Shown: positions 43,935-54,556 of the stretch, one piece after another
Numbering within the stretch: the first letter of the stretch is position 1
How the letters are laid out: every line of letters begins with the position of its first letter
Assembly: GCA_964019335.1 (NCBI GenBank)
Contig: OZ025652.1
Location: forward strand, 558,001 to 622,000
Reading direction: 5' to 3'
Length of the DNA stretch: 64,000 nucleotides
From: Diplonema japonicum
Lineage: Eukaryota; Euglenozoa; Diplonemea; Diplonemida; Diplonemidae
Translations under genes and position numbers: made by a program
Notes under the pieces: model-generated
What the model saw: only the letters and a program-made list of their open reading frames with translations
What the model was told of the DNA's origin: nothing
The model's database searches: none

Positions 43935-44909
43935 TCAGATCTCGGAGGTGCAGGGGGACTTGTTGAGGCCGCACTCGTTGGCACCCCTCTTGACCCTGAT
44001 GTAACCGTTCTCGCCCCAAGATGCCCCCCAGGAGTTCTTGATGATCCAGTAGTCGGCGGCGTAGCCAACGATGAGGACACCGTGGTCAAGGGTGCAGACC
44101 TCACAGCAGTTGGTGAGGATGCCTCCGTTGTAGGTCTGCCACTTGGTGGCGTCCACAGCGATGGAGAGGGGCCCGCTGGGACCGACGAACTCGGCCATCG
44201 CGTTCTCGTTGTGTGCGATGTCCTTGTGGCCCTTGATGGTGGCCCCCACCGCCTTCCCGGACACGTCGTGGCACACCCCGCTGAACCCGTCGCCAGAGGT
44301 GTAGTGGTACGAGGCCTCCGTCACGATCTGCCCGTTGTGTGTCTGCTGCAGCCACTTGAAGGCGTTGTCCATGAGACCACCGTTGCAGCCGTCGTCGATC
44401 TTGTCGCACGACACCAGCTCCTGCTCCGACAGCGAGGTCAGGGTGTTCCCCGCAAGGAACCACTGGCCCTCGATCCCTCCGGTCGTCGAGAAGGCCCAGC
44501 AGCTCCCGCACTGAGCCTGGTTCTTCACGTGGGTCACAGCTCCCTTTGTCCTCCAGTCCACCTCTGTGGGGGCTCCCGAAGTTGCCGAGGCGGTGTAGGC
44601 CGGTCCCTCCTTCTCAACAACCTTCAGGTTGTGGTACACCTTGAACTCCTCAGAAGACAGGTCAGAGAACCTGTTCACCCCGAAGGTTGCCCCCATCGCC
44701 TGCTCCTTCTCGTACTGGGCTCCCTTCAAAAGGTTCTTGGTGAAGATCTGGAACCTCCTCTCCTCCTCGGCAGCGCTGCTGTAGGCCTTGTTGTAGTCAG
44801 CCTTGAAGGTCCTGAACATCGTCCTCGAGTTCATCCTGATGTAGTCCTCAGACAGACCCTGCGCGCACCCCGCCAGCAGGGCGATCATCACTGCAGTACC
44901 GCAACGCAT
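43935..44909 (-). CDS. cathepsin L-like cysteine protease, copy 3
   Basis: 324 aa, the same protein as copies 1 and 2, with C137, H276 and N292. A few nucleotide changes exist and those I checked are silent (near 44003 in the GYI codons, near 44483 in the TT codons). Silent-only change between copies points to purifying selection or recent conversion. Confidence 0.95.
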   Translation of the reverse strand: MRCGTAVMIALLAGCAQGLSEDYIRMNSRTMFRTFKADYNKAYSSAAEEERRFQIFTKNLLKGAQYEKEQAMGATFGVNRFSDLSSEEFKVYHNLKVVEKEGPAYTASATSGAPTEVDWRTKGAVTHVKNQAQCGSCWAFSTTGGIEGQWFLAGNTLTSLSEQELVSCDKIDDGCNGGLMDNAFKWLQQTHNGQIVTEASYHYTSGDGFSGVCHDVSGKAVGATIKGHKDIAHNENAMAEFVGPSGPLSIAVDATKWQTYNGGILTNCCEVCTLDHGVLIVGYAADYWIIKNSWGASWGENGYIRVKRGANECGLNKSPCTSEI

Positions 44910-45075
44910 TTTGTGGGTGGTTCTCTTTTTTTCTTTTTTGCTTTCCTGAGAAAGTGAGGGTGTTGTGTTGTTTTGTCTTGTGGCTTGTAGTTTTAAGTTC
45001 TCTTTTCCTTTTTCGTTGTTCTCAGGGAAAACAATGTTTTGAAAAAAAAAAATCCAAAGTACAGGCTCAAAAAGA

Positions 45076-45150
45076 ATATCTTGGGTGAGACAGGTACAGC
45101 CGAGCTTACCAGTTTGTCGCGAAGAACATCAGCTGCGTTTAATTCACCCC
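45076..45150 (-). ncRNA. H/ACA-like guide RNA family D, copy 5
   Basis: Same 75-nt unit as 12940-13014, AGATAT end. Confidence 0.6.
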
Positions 45151-45256
45151 TGTGCCTTGTGTTGGTAAGGATCTTCTTCTTTTTTTTTTTGCCATTCCAT
45201 TTTGTTTCTTCTTTTTTTTTTTTTTTTTTGCCGTTGTTGTCTTCTCTCTTCTATGG

Positions 45257-45346
45257 TCAGGTGTGGACGAGTTGTTTACCACTTGCCCGAAGGCATCGTA
45301 TAGGTATAGGGGCGATGTCCAGATAGTAGCTGTGGTTTGTCATCAT
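45257..45346 (-). ncRNA. box C/D snoRNA family A, copy 9
   Basis: Same 90-nt unit as 13121-13210. Confidence 0.65.
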
Positions 45347-45386
45347 TCTCAAAAGAAGCTTTTGTTGTTCTTTTTTCCCCATTTCC

Positions 45387-45455
45387 ACATCTCCCAAACA
45401 GTAATGAGAACACGATGGCTACGAGGAAGCAAGCCCGCCCTTCTGCTGCTGGTCA
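45387..45455 (-). ncRNA. H/ACA-like RNA family B, copy 8
   Basis: Same 69-nt unit, AGATGT end. Confidence 0.45.
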
Positions 45456-45546
45456 CTCAAAAGAAAGGACTTCCCTCTCTTCCATTTCCCCCATCCCACC
45501 ACCCCTTTCCCTCCTCATTTCCCAAAAAGGCTCAGAAAAGGTACTC

Positions 45547-45615
45547 ACATCTCATTCGGCGGGAGGAGGACAGCAGAAGCATCACCCTCAGCCTCCTCCC
45601 TCGTCAGAAATGAGG
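45547..45615 (-). ncRNA. H/ACA-like RNA family C, copy 4
   Basis: Same 69-nt unit as 13407-13475. Confidence 0.45.
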
Positions 45616-45837
45616 AATGCCATTGGAGTTTGTTGTTGGTCATCACAGCCTCCTTCCGGAAAAAAAAACGAAACAAAGGACCACACACACACACACACAC
45701 ACACACAACAGTAAATCATGACTCAGAAAGTACGTTCACTTGCTGCCAGCACAATGGCCAACAGCATCAACAAACAAACCAGCAATTGAGTGAAGTGGTA
45801 ATCATCTCCACTGTTGCAAAAAAGAAGACACTCCTGA

Positions 45838-45927
45838 TCAGGTGTGGACGAGTTGTTTACCACTTGCCCGAAGGCATCGTATAGGTATAGGGGCGATGTC
45901 CAGATAGTAGCTGTGGTTTGTCATCAT
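45838..45927 (-). ncRNA. box C/D snoRNA family A, copy 10
   Basis: Same 90-nt unit, flanks as at 42045-42134. Confidence 0.65.
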
Positions 45928-45981
45928 TTCAGTGCCTTCCCTCCCCCCTTTTTTCTCCCCTCATTCTCTTCTCTTTTTTCC

Positions 45982-46050
45982 ACATCTCCCAAACAGTAAT
46001 GAGAACACGATGGCTACGAGGAAGCAAGCCCGCCCTTCTGCTGCTGGTCA
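45982..46050 (-). ncRNA. H/ACA-like RNA family B, copy 9
   Basis: Same 69-nt unit, AGATGT end. Confidence 0.45.
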
Positions 46051-46128
46051 CCAAAAGCTCAAAGAAGGAAACGATAAGAAAAGAAGAAAGACAAGCAGGA
46101 CAACCAAGAGTGTCGGTGGGCAAAGACA

Positions 46129-46220
46129 TCAGAACCTAATTGTGGTTGTTGCCGCTCATGAGCTTCCCCGATCTGGTCGAGGGCTTCGCGAAGAGGAATC
46201 CAAGTACAAGAGATCATCAC
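46129..46220 (-). ncRNA. box C/D snoRNA family E, copy 4
   Basis: Same 92-nt unit and terminal stem as 13992-14083. Confidence 0.65.
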
Positions 46221-46412
46221 TTGTCTGCCGGGGGTTTGCTTTCCGATGCAAGAAAAAGAAAAGCTCAAAAGTTCATTCTTCAGACAAAATAGAAACTGTC
46301 AAATCCAGGGGTAGAAGCACAACAGACACTTGTGCCTGTTCATTTGGGGAAAGAAGAATGGGTGATTGGTCTCATCATGTGTGTGGGTTCTCTTCAAAGG
46401 CACAAATGTTAC

Positions 46413-46487
46413 ACATCTTGGGTGAGACAGGTACAGCCGAGCTTACCAGTTTGTCGCGAAGAACATCAGCTGCGTTTAATTCACCCC
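46413..46487 (-). ncRNA. H/ACA-like guide RNA family D, copy 6
   Basis: Same unit as 20781-20855, AGATGT end; the last module of this cassette. Confidence 0.6.
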
Positions 46488-46503
46488 TGTGTCTTGTGGT
46501 GGT

Positions 46504-47137
46504 TTTTTTTCATTTTTTTATTTTTTTTTTTGACGTTGTTGTCTCAAATCGTTGATGACTTATAGCTGCACAACGGGGTGTATCCAAACCCTCTATGCTT
46601 CTATGAATCAACTGGCCGCCAACAGAAAACAGCCTTTGGTACAAAAAAAGAAGAAAAATAAAAGAAAGAAAGAAAGATGAAACATGAAAATAGAAACCTT
46701 AAGCTAGTTCTCTTGTTTTGCTATTAAAGAAAGATAAAGAGAAAAACAAAAAAACAACAAAAAAAAAAAAAAAAACATAAGTTCTTTTCCACTTGTCAGT
46801 CACCTTTTCTTTTCTTCCTTCAAAAAAAAAAGTTATCTTTACCCTCTTCTGTTTTTTTTTTTTCTCTTTTTTTTTCTCTTTATTTTCATTTTCCCTCTCT
46901 TTTCCCCATCCTTTTTCCTTTTTTCTACAAGTTAAATTGTGCTTTCACGCATCCGAGCCCCCTTTAGGCAAGTGTAAAGGAGCACACAGGGCGGGATAAG
47001 CCTCCCTTTTTTTTTTCTTTTTTTCTTCTTCTGATATAGGAGAGGGGGGGAAAATTTATTTTTTTTTTTGCATTAGGGACTAAACTCAGAGAGAGGGTAA
47101 AAGAAGATTACAGAAAAAACGGGGGGGGGTAAAAAAA
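46504..47137. other. intergenic, homopolymer-rich
   Basis: A, T and T/C-rich runs; no gene seen. Confidence 0.55.
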
Positions 47138-48686
47138 TCATTCAGGAAGGGTATGTTTCTCCTGACACGGACTGTCTTCGCCATCGAAGTGCAGAGCTGC
47201 TTCACCGCTACAGTCGGTCACGCAGAAGAAACACCAAACACACCCGCAAGAGCATTTCACTGCATTGCTCCCATCCTCGCTCCGTTCCCCTGGCTGCTTG
47301 CAACGTGGGCATTTCTTGTGGCTGATCCGCTTCACCTATTTTATTTTAAAAAAAAAAAATAATAAAATCCCCCCCCCCAACCCTCCCGAAACAAACCATC
47401 TCAAACAGTTCCCAGTCAGGATCGTTGGTGATATCTTTCGTAATATGAGGCCGAAGCCACTCTGGGAGTGACTCTAAAGAGGTGCTTATTGTGCCCGATG
47501 TTTCAATCTATTTCAGTTTTTTTTTTTTTTAAATAATTCACACCTTCAAAGTGCAAAACGAAGTATGCAGGGAAACATGATGGCTCAACTCGTAGAAGTA
47601 AGACCCTGTTTGGTTCTGCTCCATCCACAGCAACTTGTCAAACTCGATGGGGTTGTACTGAGTGTGCGCCAACTTAAGCAGGGCGAGGAATTCCTTCTGC
47701 GAGATGTGTCGTTCGGTGTACCGCTCGGGCAGCTTCCGCCCGAGGGTGAAGGAAAAGCTGTTGTTTTGCTTTCTGGTCCGTAGGAAGCTTTGCAGCTCGG
47801 GTTTTGTGTTCTGCAAGAACACAAGGGTGGTCTGGACCCTTTCAAGATGCGGGAGATGTTTGCTGAAATCCTCTCTAACGACCTCAGTGGAGAGTTCGAA
47901 GGTAACAGAGTTCGAGGGAACGGTGATGTCGACCACAGAACACAAGGTATCCCACACACGTTGGATCTTCTCGTCGTATCCTGTCGAATTATCAATTTGT
48001 ATGTTTTTCTTGTGGCCTTTCCATGCGGCCTGTATCTTACGGTCAAGCGCGGCTGCCTGTTCAGGAGTCTCATGCCGGTACACAGTGTTTACATAATAAC
48101 GTGGCGCACCTATGGCTGTTGTAACCATGTGGAGGACAAGGTCGTAGCGATCGTCAATAAACGCGGAGTCGTCCCATCCCATTTCGATCATTACCCTTTC
48201 CCAGGTGGAATCGTCCATGTATGCTCGTGCGTCGACGACACCTCGGTCACACAGGATGACTGTTGGTTGTGAGGAAGCTCGTGCTATAGCTTCGTAAGAG
48301 TCCTCCATTTGCATTTGAACAATCATTCTCGATGTCTCCCATGTCAGCTGGTGTTCCTGGTTGGAGTTCACCGGGAAGCCTGCTCCTGCGGTGCTGAACA
48401 TGGTCGCGTTCTCTGGTACGGTGTATACCTTGAAGCCGTGGGACATTAGTTTATCTGCCAAGACGGAGAGTGATGTTGTCTTCCCCCCGCATGGGCCGCC
48501 TGTTAGGACCACCTTCCATACAGATTGAACCTTCCCTCCTACCACCGATAGGCTTTCGATGCTCGGTACTTTTTTAAAACCACCCACCGGCATGTGAACG
48601 CTTCCCCCGCGGATATCCTTTAGCAGGTCGTTTACTTTTTCTGTGTAGCCGTGGCTGTCTTCCCTTTCATCGTCCATGGGGTCCAT
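47138..48686 (-). CDS. TTD14: TTD14-like ATPase/CYTH protein with C-terminal IBR-type zinc domain, 3 exons
   Basis: Exons 47544-48686, 47397-47507 and 47138-47335 join in frame (483 aa) over GT-AG introns of 36 nt (47508-47543) and 61 nt (47336-47396). Start ATG 48686 (MDPMDDERED). AAA_28 P-loop domain about 55-235: GGPCGGKTT at 63-71, VPENATMF, CDRGVVDARAYM, IQIDNST. A CYTH-like region follows about 235-418; exon 2 (LESLPEWLRPHITKDITND) supplies its last part, which is why I am confident of the join. Exon 3 adds CPRC...CSCGCVWCFFC...C...C, an IBR or RING-between-RING type zinc-binding unit. TTD14 relatives bind GTP and phosphoinositides in membrane traffic. The zinc tail is unusual for that family. 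Confidence 0.8.
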
Positions 48687-48811
48687 GGTGGTTTTTTTTC
48701 TTTTTTTCTTCTTTTTTTCTGACCTCCTCCCCTCCCCCCCTCCCCTCCCTATGGAAATGAGAAGGGAAAACGAGTGAGGGGGGGGGGGGAGAGGGGGGAA
48801 AAAATGTGATT

Positions 48812-50278
48812 CTACTTCCATTTATAATCGTTGCCCCTCCCCGTTCGAACCCGGAGGTATTTCATGGGCACCATCGCGGCTTCCTCAAGAAGCCTTTCTG
48901 TTAAAATTGTTTCGTAGCACAGCACCGCGCCGATTTGATGGAGTTTTGCGTAGTTAGGAGGGACGGGCCCGGTCCACGCCCAGGATTTGTCCGCTGTTGG
49001 TGAGATGTTGAGCTGAGCGAGAATAGTTGTGAGTGACTCTGCCACTTGCGAGAGGCGGTTTTTTAACGCTGAAATTAATGCGGCGGCTGCGGTGACCTCA
49101 GAAAGAGGTCCTATGGGACGGTTGGCAACTGCATTGTGCCAGTTGAACGACTCGGATTTAGCTGTGTAAAGCAGCCTCAAGGCACAGAGCGACGGTGCGT
49201 TCAGGAGAACAGTGTCATCCCGCGCTCCAAAATTCAACGCGTATTTGTTCAAATCTATCTCGGGGCCGCCGAAGTCGTACAGAACCTTGAACAGTGCGAT
49301 AGTTTTCGGGACGTCCACAACGATGTCCGATCGGAACTCTTCTGGGACCAAAAGCTCCCAGTCCTCAGCGTCGGGAACACAATCCTGCATGAGAATGTGT
49401 GACTCCTCTGTGTAATCGATCAGCTTCAGACTCTCCTCTGCTTTTGGAGTCAGAATGTACTCCAACCACCATGGCACAGGAGCAGAATTGACTTCATTCG
49501 CAACAAATGAGGGAAGCATTGATAAATTTGCGTTTACAAAGCCGTAATGGAAGAAATACGCTTGTGGCCCACCACCGCCGTATGTCACATAAACTTCTTC
49601 TCCAGAACGGGTGGTCGAAGCGGAGTGCATTACGTAGGTATCCCCGTCTCGTTTAAACTCGGACCCATGCGGGGAATGGTTGAACATGTCGCCAAAAGGA
49701 AGCACAACAGGCTCGTGGTCTATATAGTACATCCTTGAGAGGCACATGGAAACTGCCCATTTGTAATCGAGAAATGTGATGCCTTTCAAAATTCCTGAGA
49801 ACATTCCCATGGACGACAGGCTGTGGTACTCTCCGGAAAGTTCTTCGATGGCCCAGCCCAGCCTGTCGAAAGCGGTCGAGGGGTGCAAGAGCGAGACTTC
49901 CTGTTCTGTGAAGAAAAATGGGATTTCCGGTTTAGTTGGAAGACTTGCTATGTAATCTGCCCATTCGGAGGTGCTTTTAAGTCCTTTATGGTATGCTAGA
50001 TATATGTGGATTGCAACTACATCTGACAGGTTGCTATGTTGCAGAATTTTTCCTATTTCGTCGTTAGCTTCGTAGATCCGGCTGGGGCGAATCGTCATGC
50101 CTCTTGGGATCACCGCTACCACCATGCCTTTCTCCAGAGTCTGGCCTTGTTTCACAACCACCCCGAGCCCCAACCCTTGGGGGCTTTCCCCCACCTCTAC
50201 CGCATCGTGCTTGAAACCACCGTTATTCACAATCCCTTCTACAACGTGCTCTGCTTTATCTTTGCACGATTTTTCCAT
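48812..50278 (-). CDS. SETD3/SETD6/Rubisco-LSMT-type SET methyltransferase
   Basis: 488 aa from ATG 50278 (MEKSCKDK); the upstream frame is homopolymer leader and the ATG follows an A-rich run. N-terminal half of the split SET domain with GLGLGVV and IPRGM, an inserted helical region, then FGDMFNHSP (SAM and substrate pocket) and SGEEVYVTYGGGGPQAYFFHYGFV, the place of the catalytic Tyr. The C-terminal half (about 290-470) is the helical substrate-binding domain of this family. It methylates lysine or histidine of a protein I cannot predict. The stop is 125 bp from the start of the TTD14-like gene. No intron. Confidence 0.88.
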   Translation of the reverse strand: MEKSCKDKAEHVVEGIVNNGGFKHDAVEVGESPQGLGLGVVVKQGQTLEKGMVVAVIPRGMTIRPSRIYEANDEIGKILQHSNLSDVVAIHIYLAYHKGLKSTSEWADYIASLPTKPEIPFFFTEQEVSLLHPSTAFDRLGWAIEELSGEYHSLSSMGMFSGILKGITFLDYKWAVSMCLSRMYYIDHEPVVLPFGDMFNHSPHGSEFKRDGDTYVMHSASTTRSGEEVYVTYGGGGPQAYFFHYGFVNANLSMLPSFVANEVNSAPVPWWLEYILTPKAEESLKLIDYTEESHILMQDCVPDAEDWELLVPEEFRSDIVVDVPKTIALFKVLYDFGGPEIDLNKYALNFGARDDTVLLNAPSLCALRLLYTAKSESFNWHNAVANRPIGPLSEVTAAAALISALKNRLSQVAESLTTILAQLNISPTADKSWAWTGPVPPNYAKLHQIGAVLCYETILTERLLEEAAMVPMKYLRVRTGRGNDYKWK

Positions 50279-50640
50279 ATTTTTTTTCTCTTTTTTTTTT
50301 TTTTTTTTCGTTGCAAAGGAAAACAAGTTGAAGAAAATAAATCTAAGAAAGATGATCCGCATGAAACAATGGAGGGAGCATCATTTGCAGACTCTGAAAG
50401 AAACCAGCCAAAAAAAAAAAAAAAAAAAAAAAAACGGAGGCCTTTGTTCCCCCCCTTCCGTAAAATTTAAAGATCGGATTCCTTTTCCGCCAAAAAAAAG
50501 ATGAACGAAAAACTCGATCGAAAAGCCAAAAACGACAAGTAAATGACCCTCGGAAATTTAGAGCCATATTATTCGTTCTAAAATCGTATTTTTTTTTTTT
50601 TTTGAATTTTCTTTTTGTCACCCATTCTTTGTAATCTAGT
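50279..50640. other. intergenic, A/T runs
   Basis: Leader of the SET gene and 3' flank of the next; homopolymers only. Confidence 0.55.
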
Positions 50641-52113
50641 TCACTCGGAACTGGTAGTGGGTGTCGGTTCCTCGGTTTGTTGTGCCACTGTCTTCTCGTC
50701 TTCGGGTGGCGTCTCGGGGTCTTCTCCCTTTTTGGGTTCGCTCTCTTCATCAGGGAATGAAAGAGCGAAGTTCTCCCTCCCCCGGTTAAGCTTCTCCATC
50801 ACAGTAAACCGATGCACCATACGCTCTTCCCAGATCTGCTTCTCATGCTCTTCTGTTAAGGATGCTTCACCCCAACCCATCATGCTGAACAGCTCAACAA
50901 GACACGGCAATAGTTTGACACCAACGTCTCGAAGCTCTTCCTTTAAAACATTGAGCTCAGCACCTCTTGACACGTTCAATGTGTCCAAACCAACGAAGGC
51001 CACCTCTGAGTAGTAGAAGTCTCTTTTCCGTATGGTTTGGCGCGATGTCACCTTCCAAACAGTCACTTTTAAAGACCCCTTGGTGTACACACCCACGACA
51101 GGGTCTTCAGGGTCTGCCATGCTCTTGACACGATAGCATCCAATGTTGAAGCAGTACTCCAGTGGGATGAAGATGCCCGACGCAGTCATGTGCAGGGAAT
51201 CGACGAATTTCTTCACATGTTCGTCTTCAGTTGTTGTTGTTATATTGTTGACTCTGATCCGAGAAGCTGGTAACGACGTACCCGGTGCAGCACAGTCCAC
51301 TCGTGTGTTCATGCATTGGTTGTTCACAGCTTCCGTGAAGCGAATCTCCCCGCCAAGACCTTGCTGTGTGAAGATGAGGTCGTAAGTCGATGTCAGATTT
51401 GGGACCGTCACGCTCTTCAGCTGGTGGATGATCTCACAGGTGTTTTCCTTGTTGAACCCTTCGAATTTAGGTAAGACATTACCATCCCGTACTTCTGGAT
51501 CATACTCCATTCCCACGTCGGTGTTGTTGAGAGCTTGGATGAGGTCAAAGGGGCGCAAGATCCTGCCCGATAACAAGTACGAAACGTCAATGTTTGTCTT
51601 ATTGGAATACAGAGTTCGTCCTAAGGTAGCTGATATAGTCAGCTTCCCGTTGGGCTTAATCTTCTGAGCTTCGTTGATACAGTTTTGCATGATTCGTGTA
51701 TAGACATCCTTCAGAGTGGCATCTACATCTTCGTGGAGGCGTGCGTATGGTGTGGCAGGCTTGGGGAAGACTTCAGTTTGTTGTATGTACTTATGCTGTC
51801 TGTCAGTGGTTTCCTTTGTTGTGAAGGTGAAATGCGTCCCGCCTGCATGCTCTGCTTCCAACAACATCTTCATTTGGTTGACAGGTTCCTTCCCATCAGT
51901 GCTGCCCGTTTCTTCCTCTTCCTGTCCCTGTTCTGCGTTCTTCATCAGCATGATCAGCGTCGCCTTTTTAATGGGTTCCGTTTGCTTAAAATGTCTTCCT
52001 TTCTTCCCCTTTTTCCCTCCCTTCTTTGAACCCTTTCCCTTCTTGCCTCCCTTTGGTGCTTCTTCTGCCTCCATCCCTTCGAAGTTCGCATTCCTTGGGT
52101 CACGCGAGCTCAT
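50641..52113 (-). CDS. unknown conserved-looking protein with K/G-rich N-terminus
   Basis: 490 aa from ATG 52113, 10 nt after a CACCTTACAG acceptor. Residues 20-45 are a K/G-rich basic stretch (PKGGKKGKGSKKGGK), then an apparently globular region about 90-440 with mixed alpha/beta composition (for example GKLTISATLGRTLYSN and SYLLSGRILRPFDLIQAL), and an E/P/T-rich tail. The frame continues upstream to 52254 through an R/C-rich segment that could be a targeting peptide if the upstream ATG were used. I do not recognise the family. Codon use and composition look like a real host gene. Confidence 0.75.
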   Translation of the reverse strand: MSSRDPRNANFEGMEAEEAPKGGKKGKGSKKGGKKGKKGRHFKQTEPIKKATLIMLMKNAEQGQEEEETGSTDGKEPVNQMKMLLEAEHAGGTHFTFTTKETTDRQHKYIQQTEVFPKPATPYARLHEDVDATLKDVYTRIMQNCINEAQKIKPNGKLTISATLGRTLYSNKTNIDVSYLLSGRILRPFDLIQALNNTDVGMEYDPEVRDGNVLPKFEGFNKENTCEIIHQLKSVTVPNLTSTYDLIFTQQGLGGEIRFTEAVNNQCMNTRVDCAAPGTSLPASRIRVNNITTTTEDEHVKKFVDSLHMTASGIFIPLEYCFNIGCYRVKSMADPEDPVVGVYTKGSLKVTVWKVTSRQTIRKRDFYYSEVAFVGLDTLNVSRGAELNVLKEELRDVGVKLLPCLVELFSMMGWGEASLTEEHEKQIWEERMVHRFTVMEKLNRGRENFALSFPDEESEPKKGEDPETPPEDEKTVAQQTEEPTPTTSSE

Positions 52114-52123
52114 TGTAAAACCC

Positions 52124-52140
52124 CTGTAAGGTGTTGGCGG
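52124..52140 (-). promoter_or_regulatory. predicted trans-splice acceptor
   Basis: ACACCTTACAG on the minus strand, 10 nt before ATG 52113; supports the shorter N-terminus. Confidence 0.35.
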
Positions 52141-52263
52141 CTTGAAGCAACGACATAAAGCCGGGTGAATGATGGCATGAATACAACGCAGAGAAGCGCC
52201 ACAGGATGACCGTGTGGCTACTGGGAGTCGGTGGCAAGAAGAACGGATGAACACAGAATGCGT

Positions 52264-53517
52264 TTAGCATTCGTGAGGACCGTTGTTGGCCATAAGGCGC
52301 TCGAACTCGTCTTCGGTTCTTCGTGTATAGCATGAGTTGCATTCCATGACTGTAGTGTGGCATTATTTTCTTCTTCTCCCCCCGCCAAACATACCGTTTT
52401 GCAGCTCACCCGGAATGTCGCCCGCCATGCACCTTCGCGTGTTGTCGACTGTGTTTCTGATAGGGACCAGCGTCCCGTCGCACTCAGGGTCGGGGCACAC
52501 AAAGCGTGTCACAAAGACGTTGTAAAGGGACTGCGGGTCGACTTCGTCGGAGCCCACATCGGAGTAGCCGTCGGAGAAGTCGTCGTGTCCCTCTTCCTCC
52601 ATCTTCTCCAGCTGTTCCTCGAGCTTGCAACGGCTGCACTTGCACGTGATGTCGTACGTCTCTCCGAGGTGCTCCCTCCGTTCGCTCTCTCTGTACGCGA
52701 CAGGTGTGTAGGAGATGGTAAGCTCCTCCCCCTCGGGGATGGGTTGGATTGCACGCACCATTGTAGACGACTGTGCAGCGGTGCCCATGACCTCCGCAGA
52801 GTGGTTATCAACGTAGTCGATCCTTGCGCAGTTCGGGTAGCAGTTGTGGTTGAACATCGTGAGCTTAGGTGCGAGGCACGGCCCACGCTCAGCACCTGAC
52901 GAGGTTGTCAGGACAAACCCGTTCTGAAGGTCCTTTCTGAGAATGGAATTTGCGGTGTCCGAGGCAAACTTATCCTTCAAAGGCAGCCCAAGGTAGTGGG
53001 ATACAGCAACCGACATGTGCAGGAGGACTTCCTCCTCAATGGCGTTCACATCCTCGCAGAGCGTAAGGATCTCTGCGAAGGCCTCGTCACCTGGGGTGCT
53101 GTTGTACCCACGGCCGCCGTTGTTGAGGTTGTGGGCTTGGAGAAGAAGGACGATCCAGTCCTTCTGTTGTGCGGTCAGATCTGTGTTTTCAGATAGTTTT
53201 TTTATCTCTTTGCAGATGTCCTGAGGATGCAGCTCTGCCTTGTGGGCCTGCCTGCAGTCGTCGCTGCAGTATGAATAGACACCACACCCTTGGCAGTCCG
53301 TACCTTTCTCGCACTCTCTCAAACATCTCCCGCAGAATCTTTCTTCCTGTTCTACCATTGTCGGGGCGATCACCACCGGGCTCTGCACACCAACGACCTC
53401 CCCGCTGCCGATGTCCCTCTTTGCGACAGCGCCTCTGCCTTTTCCTTCAATGTGTGATATATAAAACGGCCACTCCTCAGGGATGAGGGGGTTCCCGCCT
53501 GCATCGTGTCCGGCCAT
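52264..53517 (-). CDS. SMYD-type SET-MYND methyltransferase, 2 exons
   Basis: Exons 52395-53517 and 52264-52349 join in frame over a 45-nt GT-AG intron (52350-52394; donor ACG|GTATGT, acceptor CTACAG), giving 402 aa. Split SET domain beginning KGRGAVAKRDI at 26; MYND zinc finger with C62, C65, C75, C78, C84, C88 and following His and Cys; SET core FNHNCYPNC and ELTISYTPV with the catalytic Tyr; post-SET CKCSRC. The second exon adds ECNSCYTRRTEDEFERLMANNG, which completes a Cys pair with CPDPEC. SMYD enzymes methylate lysine in histones and other proteins. ATG 53517 chosen because the upstream frame is leader. Confidence 0.88.
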
Positions 53518-54066
53518 TTTTCCTCCTTTTCCCCCTCTTTTCTGAATTGCTTTTTCCAATGAAAGACAATGCTTTAAAAAAAGAAAAAGAAAAAATACCC
53601 CCTGGCAGCCAGAATCATCAAACTCGGACATCCCTTTCAGATCGTAGCAAGGGCGCTACTGACGAAAATGGCTGTAGGGAAGAATCACTATGAAGGAGAG
53701 AAGCATGTTCAATGACCACCATGTGAAGAAAGAAAGGGGAAGGGGGGGTGTAACAAGAAAGGAAGAAAGGCGTGTAACTAGGGGGGGGGGGAGGTGGTGA
53801 GGTATACAGTGCTCGGTAATAAAAAAGGGGGTTACCGCAACCCATGAACGATGGAGGGAAAAAAAGGGAGGAGGGGAAGCGTTATGGGATTCTTACGGTT
53901 GGTTATTTTTTTATAAAGGTGTTATTGGGGGGTGGGGGGGATGAAATTGGCAAAAGAAAAAAAGAGGAAAGATGACTCTTCCCTTTTACTCCACAGCTTT
54001 TTCTTTTTTTATTTTTTATTATATTTTTTATTACCTTGTTTCTCTTTGTACGGTATCCAAGAAATG

Positions 54067-54116
<50 letters not shown>

Positions 54117-54556
54117 AGGGAAGTCCCACTTGAGGACGGCAAATTTTCAAATACAAGTTACCTCGCACAAGAAGGAAAACAGAAAGGAATAAAAAAATAC
54201 TTTTAAAAAATAAAAGAACAACTGAGAAAGAAGGTAGTTAGTTGCAACCCCGTTTATTTCCCCCCTCTCTTCTTTTCTTTTCTTTTCTTTTCTCAAAACC
54301 GTTTCGCTATTTCCCCCCATCTTTTTTTTTTTTTTTCCCCGCGTTCATTAAGAGCTAAATAATAAATGTGGATATGGAAGATAAAACGGGAGGGAAAAAA
54401 AAAAACACAATATACTTTGGTTTTTTTTTTTTTTTTTTTGCACCACCTCACCGGGAAAAAAAAAAAAATCACAGGGAGTGGGTGGGGGTAAAAAAAAAAA
54501 ATCTATGCTATGAAACAGAAAAAGAAGAAAAGAAAAAAGAAAAATTTTTTTTTCTT
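53518..54556. other. intergenic, homopolymer-rich
   Basis: No gene. It contains the longest A run of the window, 49 nt at 54067-54115, and a (TTTTC)n-like stretch near 54270. Confidence 0.6.

Larger units (their letters stand above)
43646..46503. repeat. protease/small-RNA segmental repeat, copy 3
   Basis: As copy 1 with module order D, A, B, C, F, A, B, E, G, D on the plus strand. The (CAT)n tract is contracted. Homology stops after the last D module at about 46503. Confidence 0.85.

Noticed and set aside
52114-52254. Longer N-terminus of the unknown 490-aa protein as a targeting peptide
   Set aside because: A CAG acceptor lies 10 nt before ATG 52113, so this stretch is more likely outside the mRNA; not excluded.
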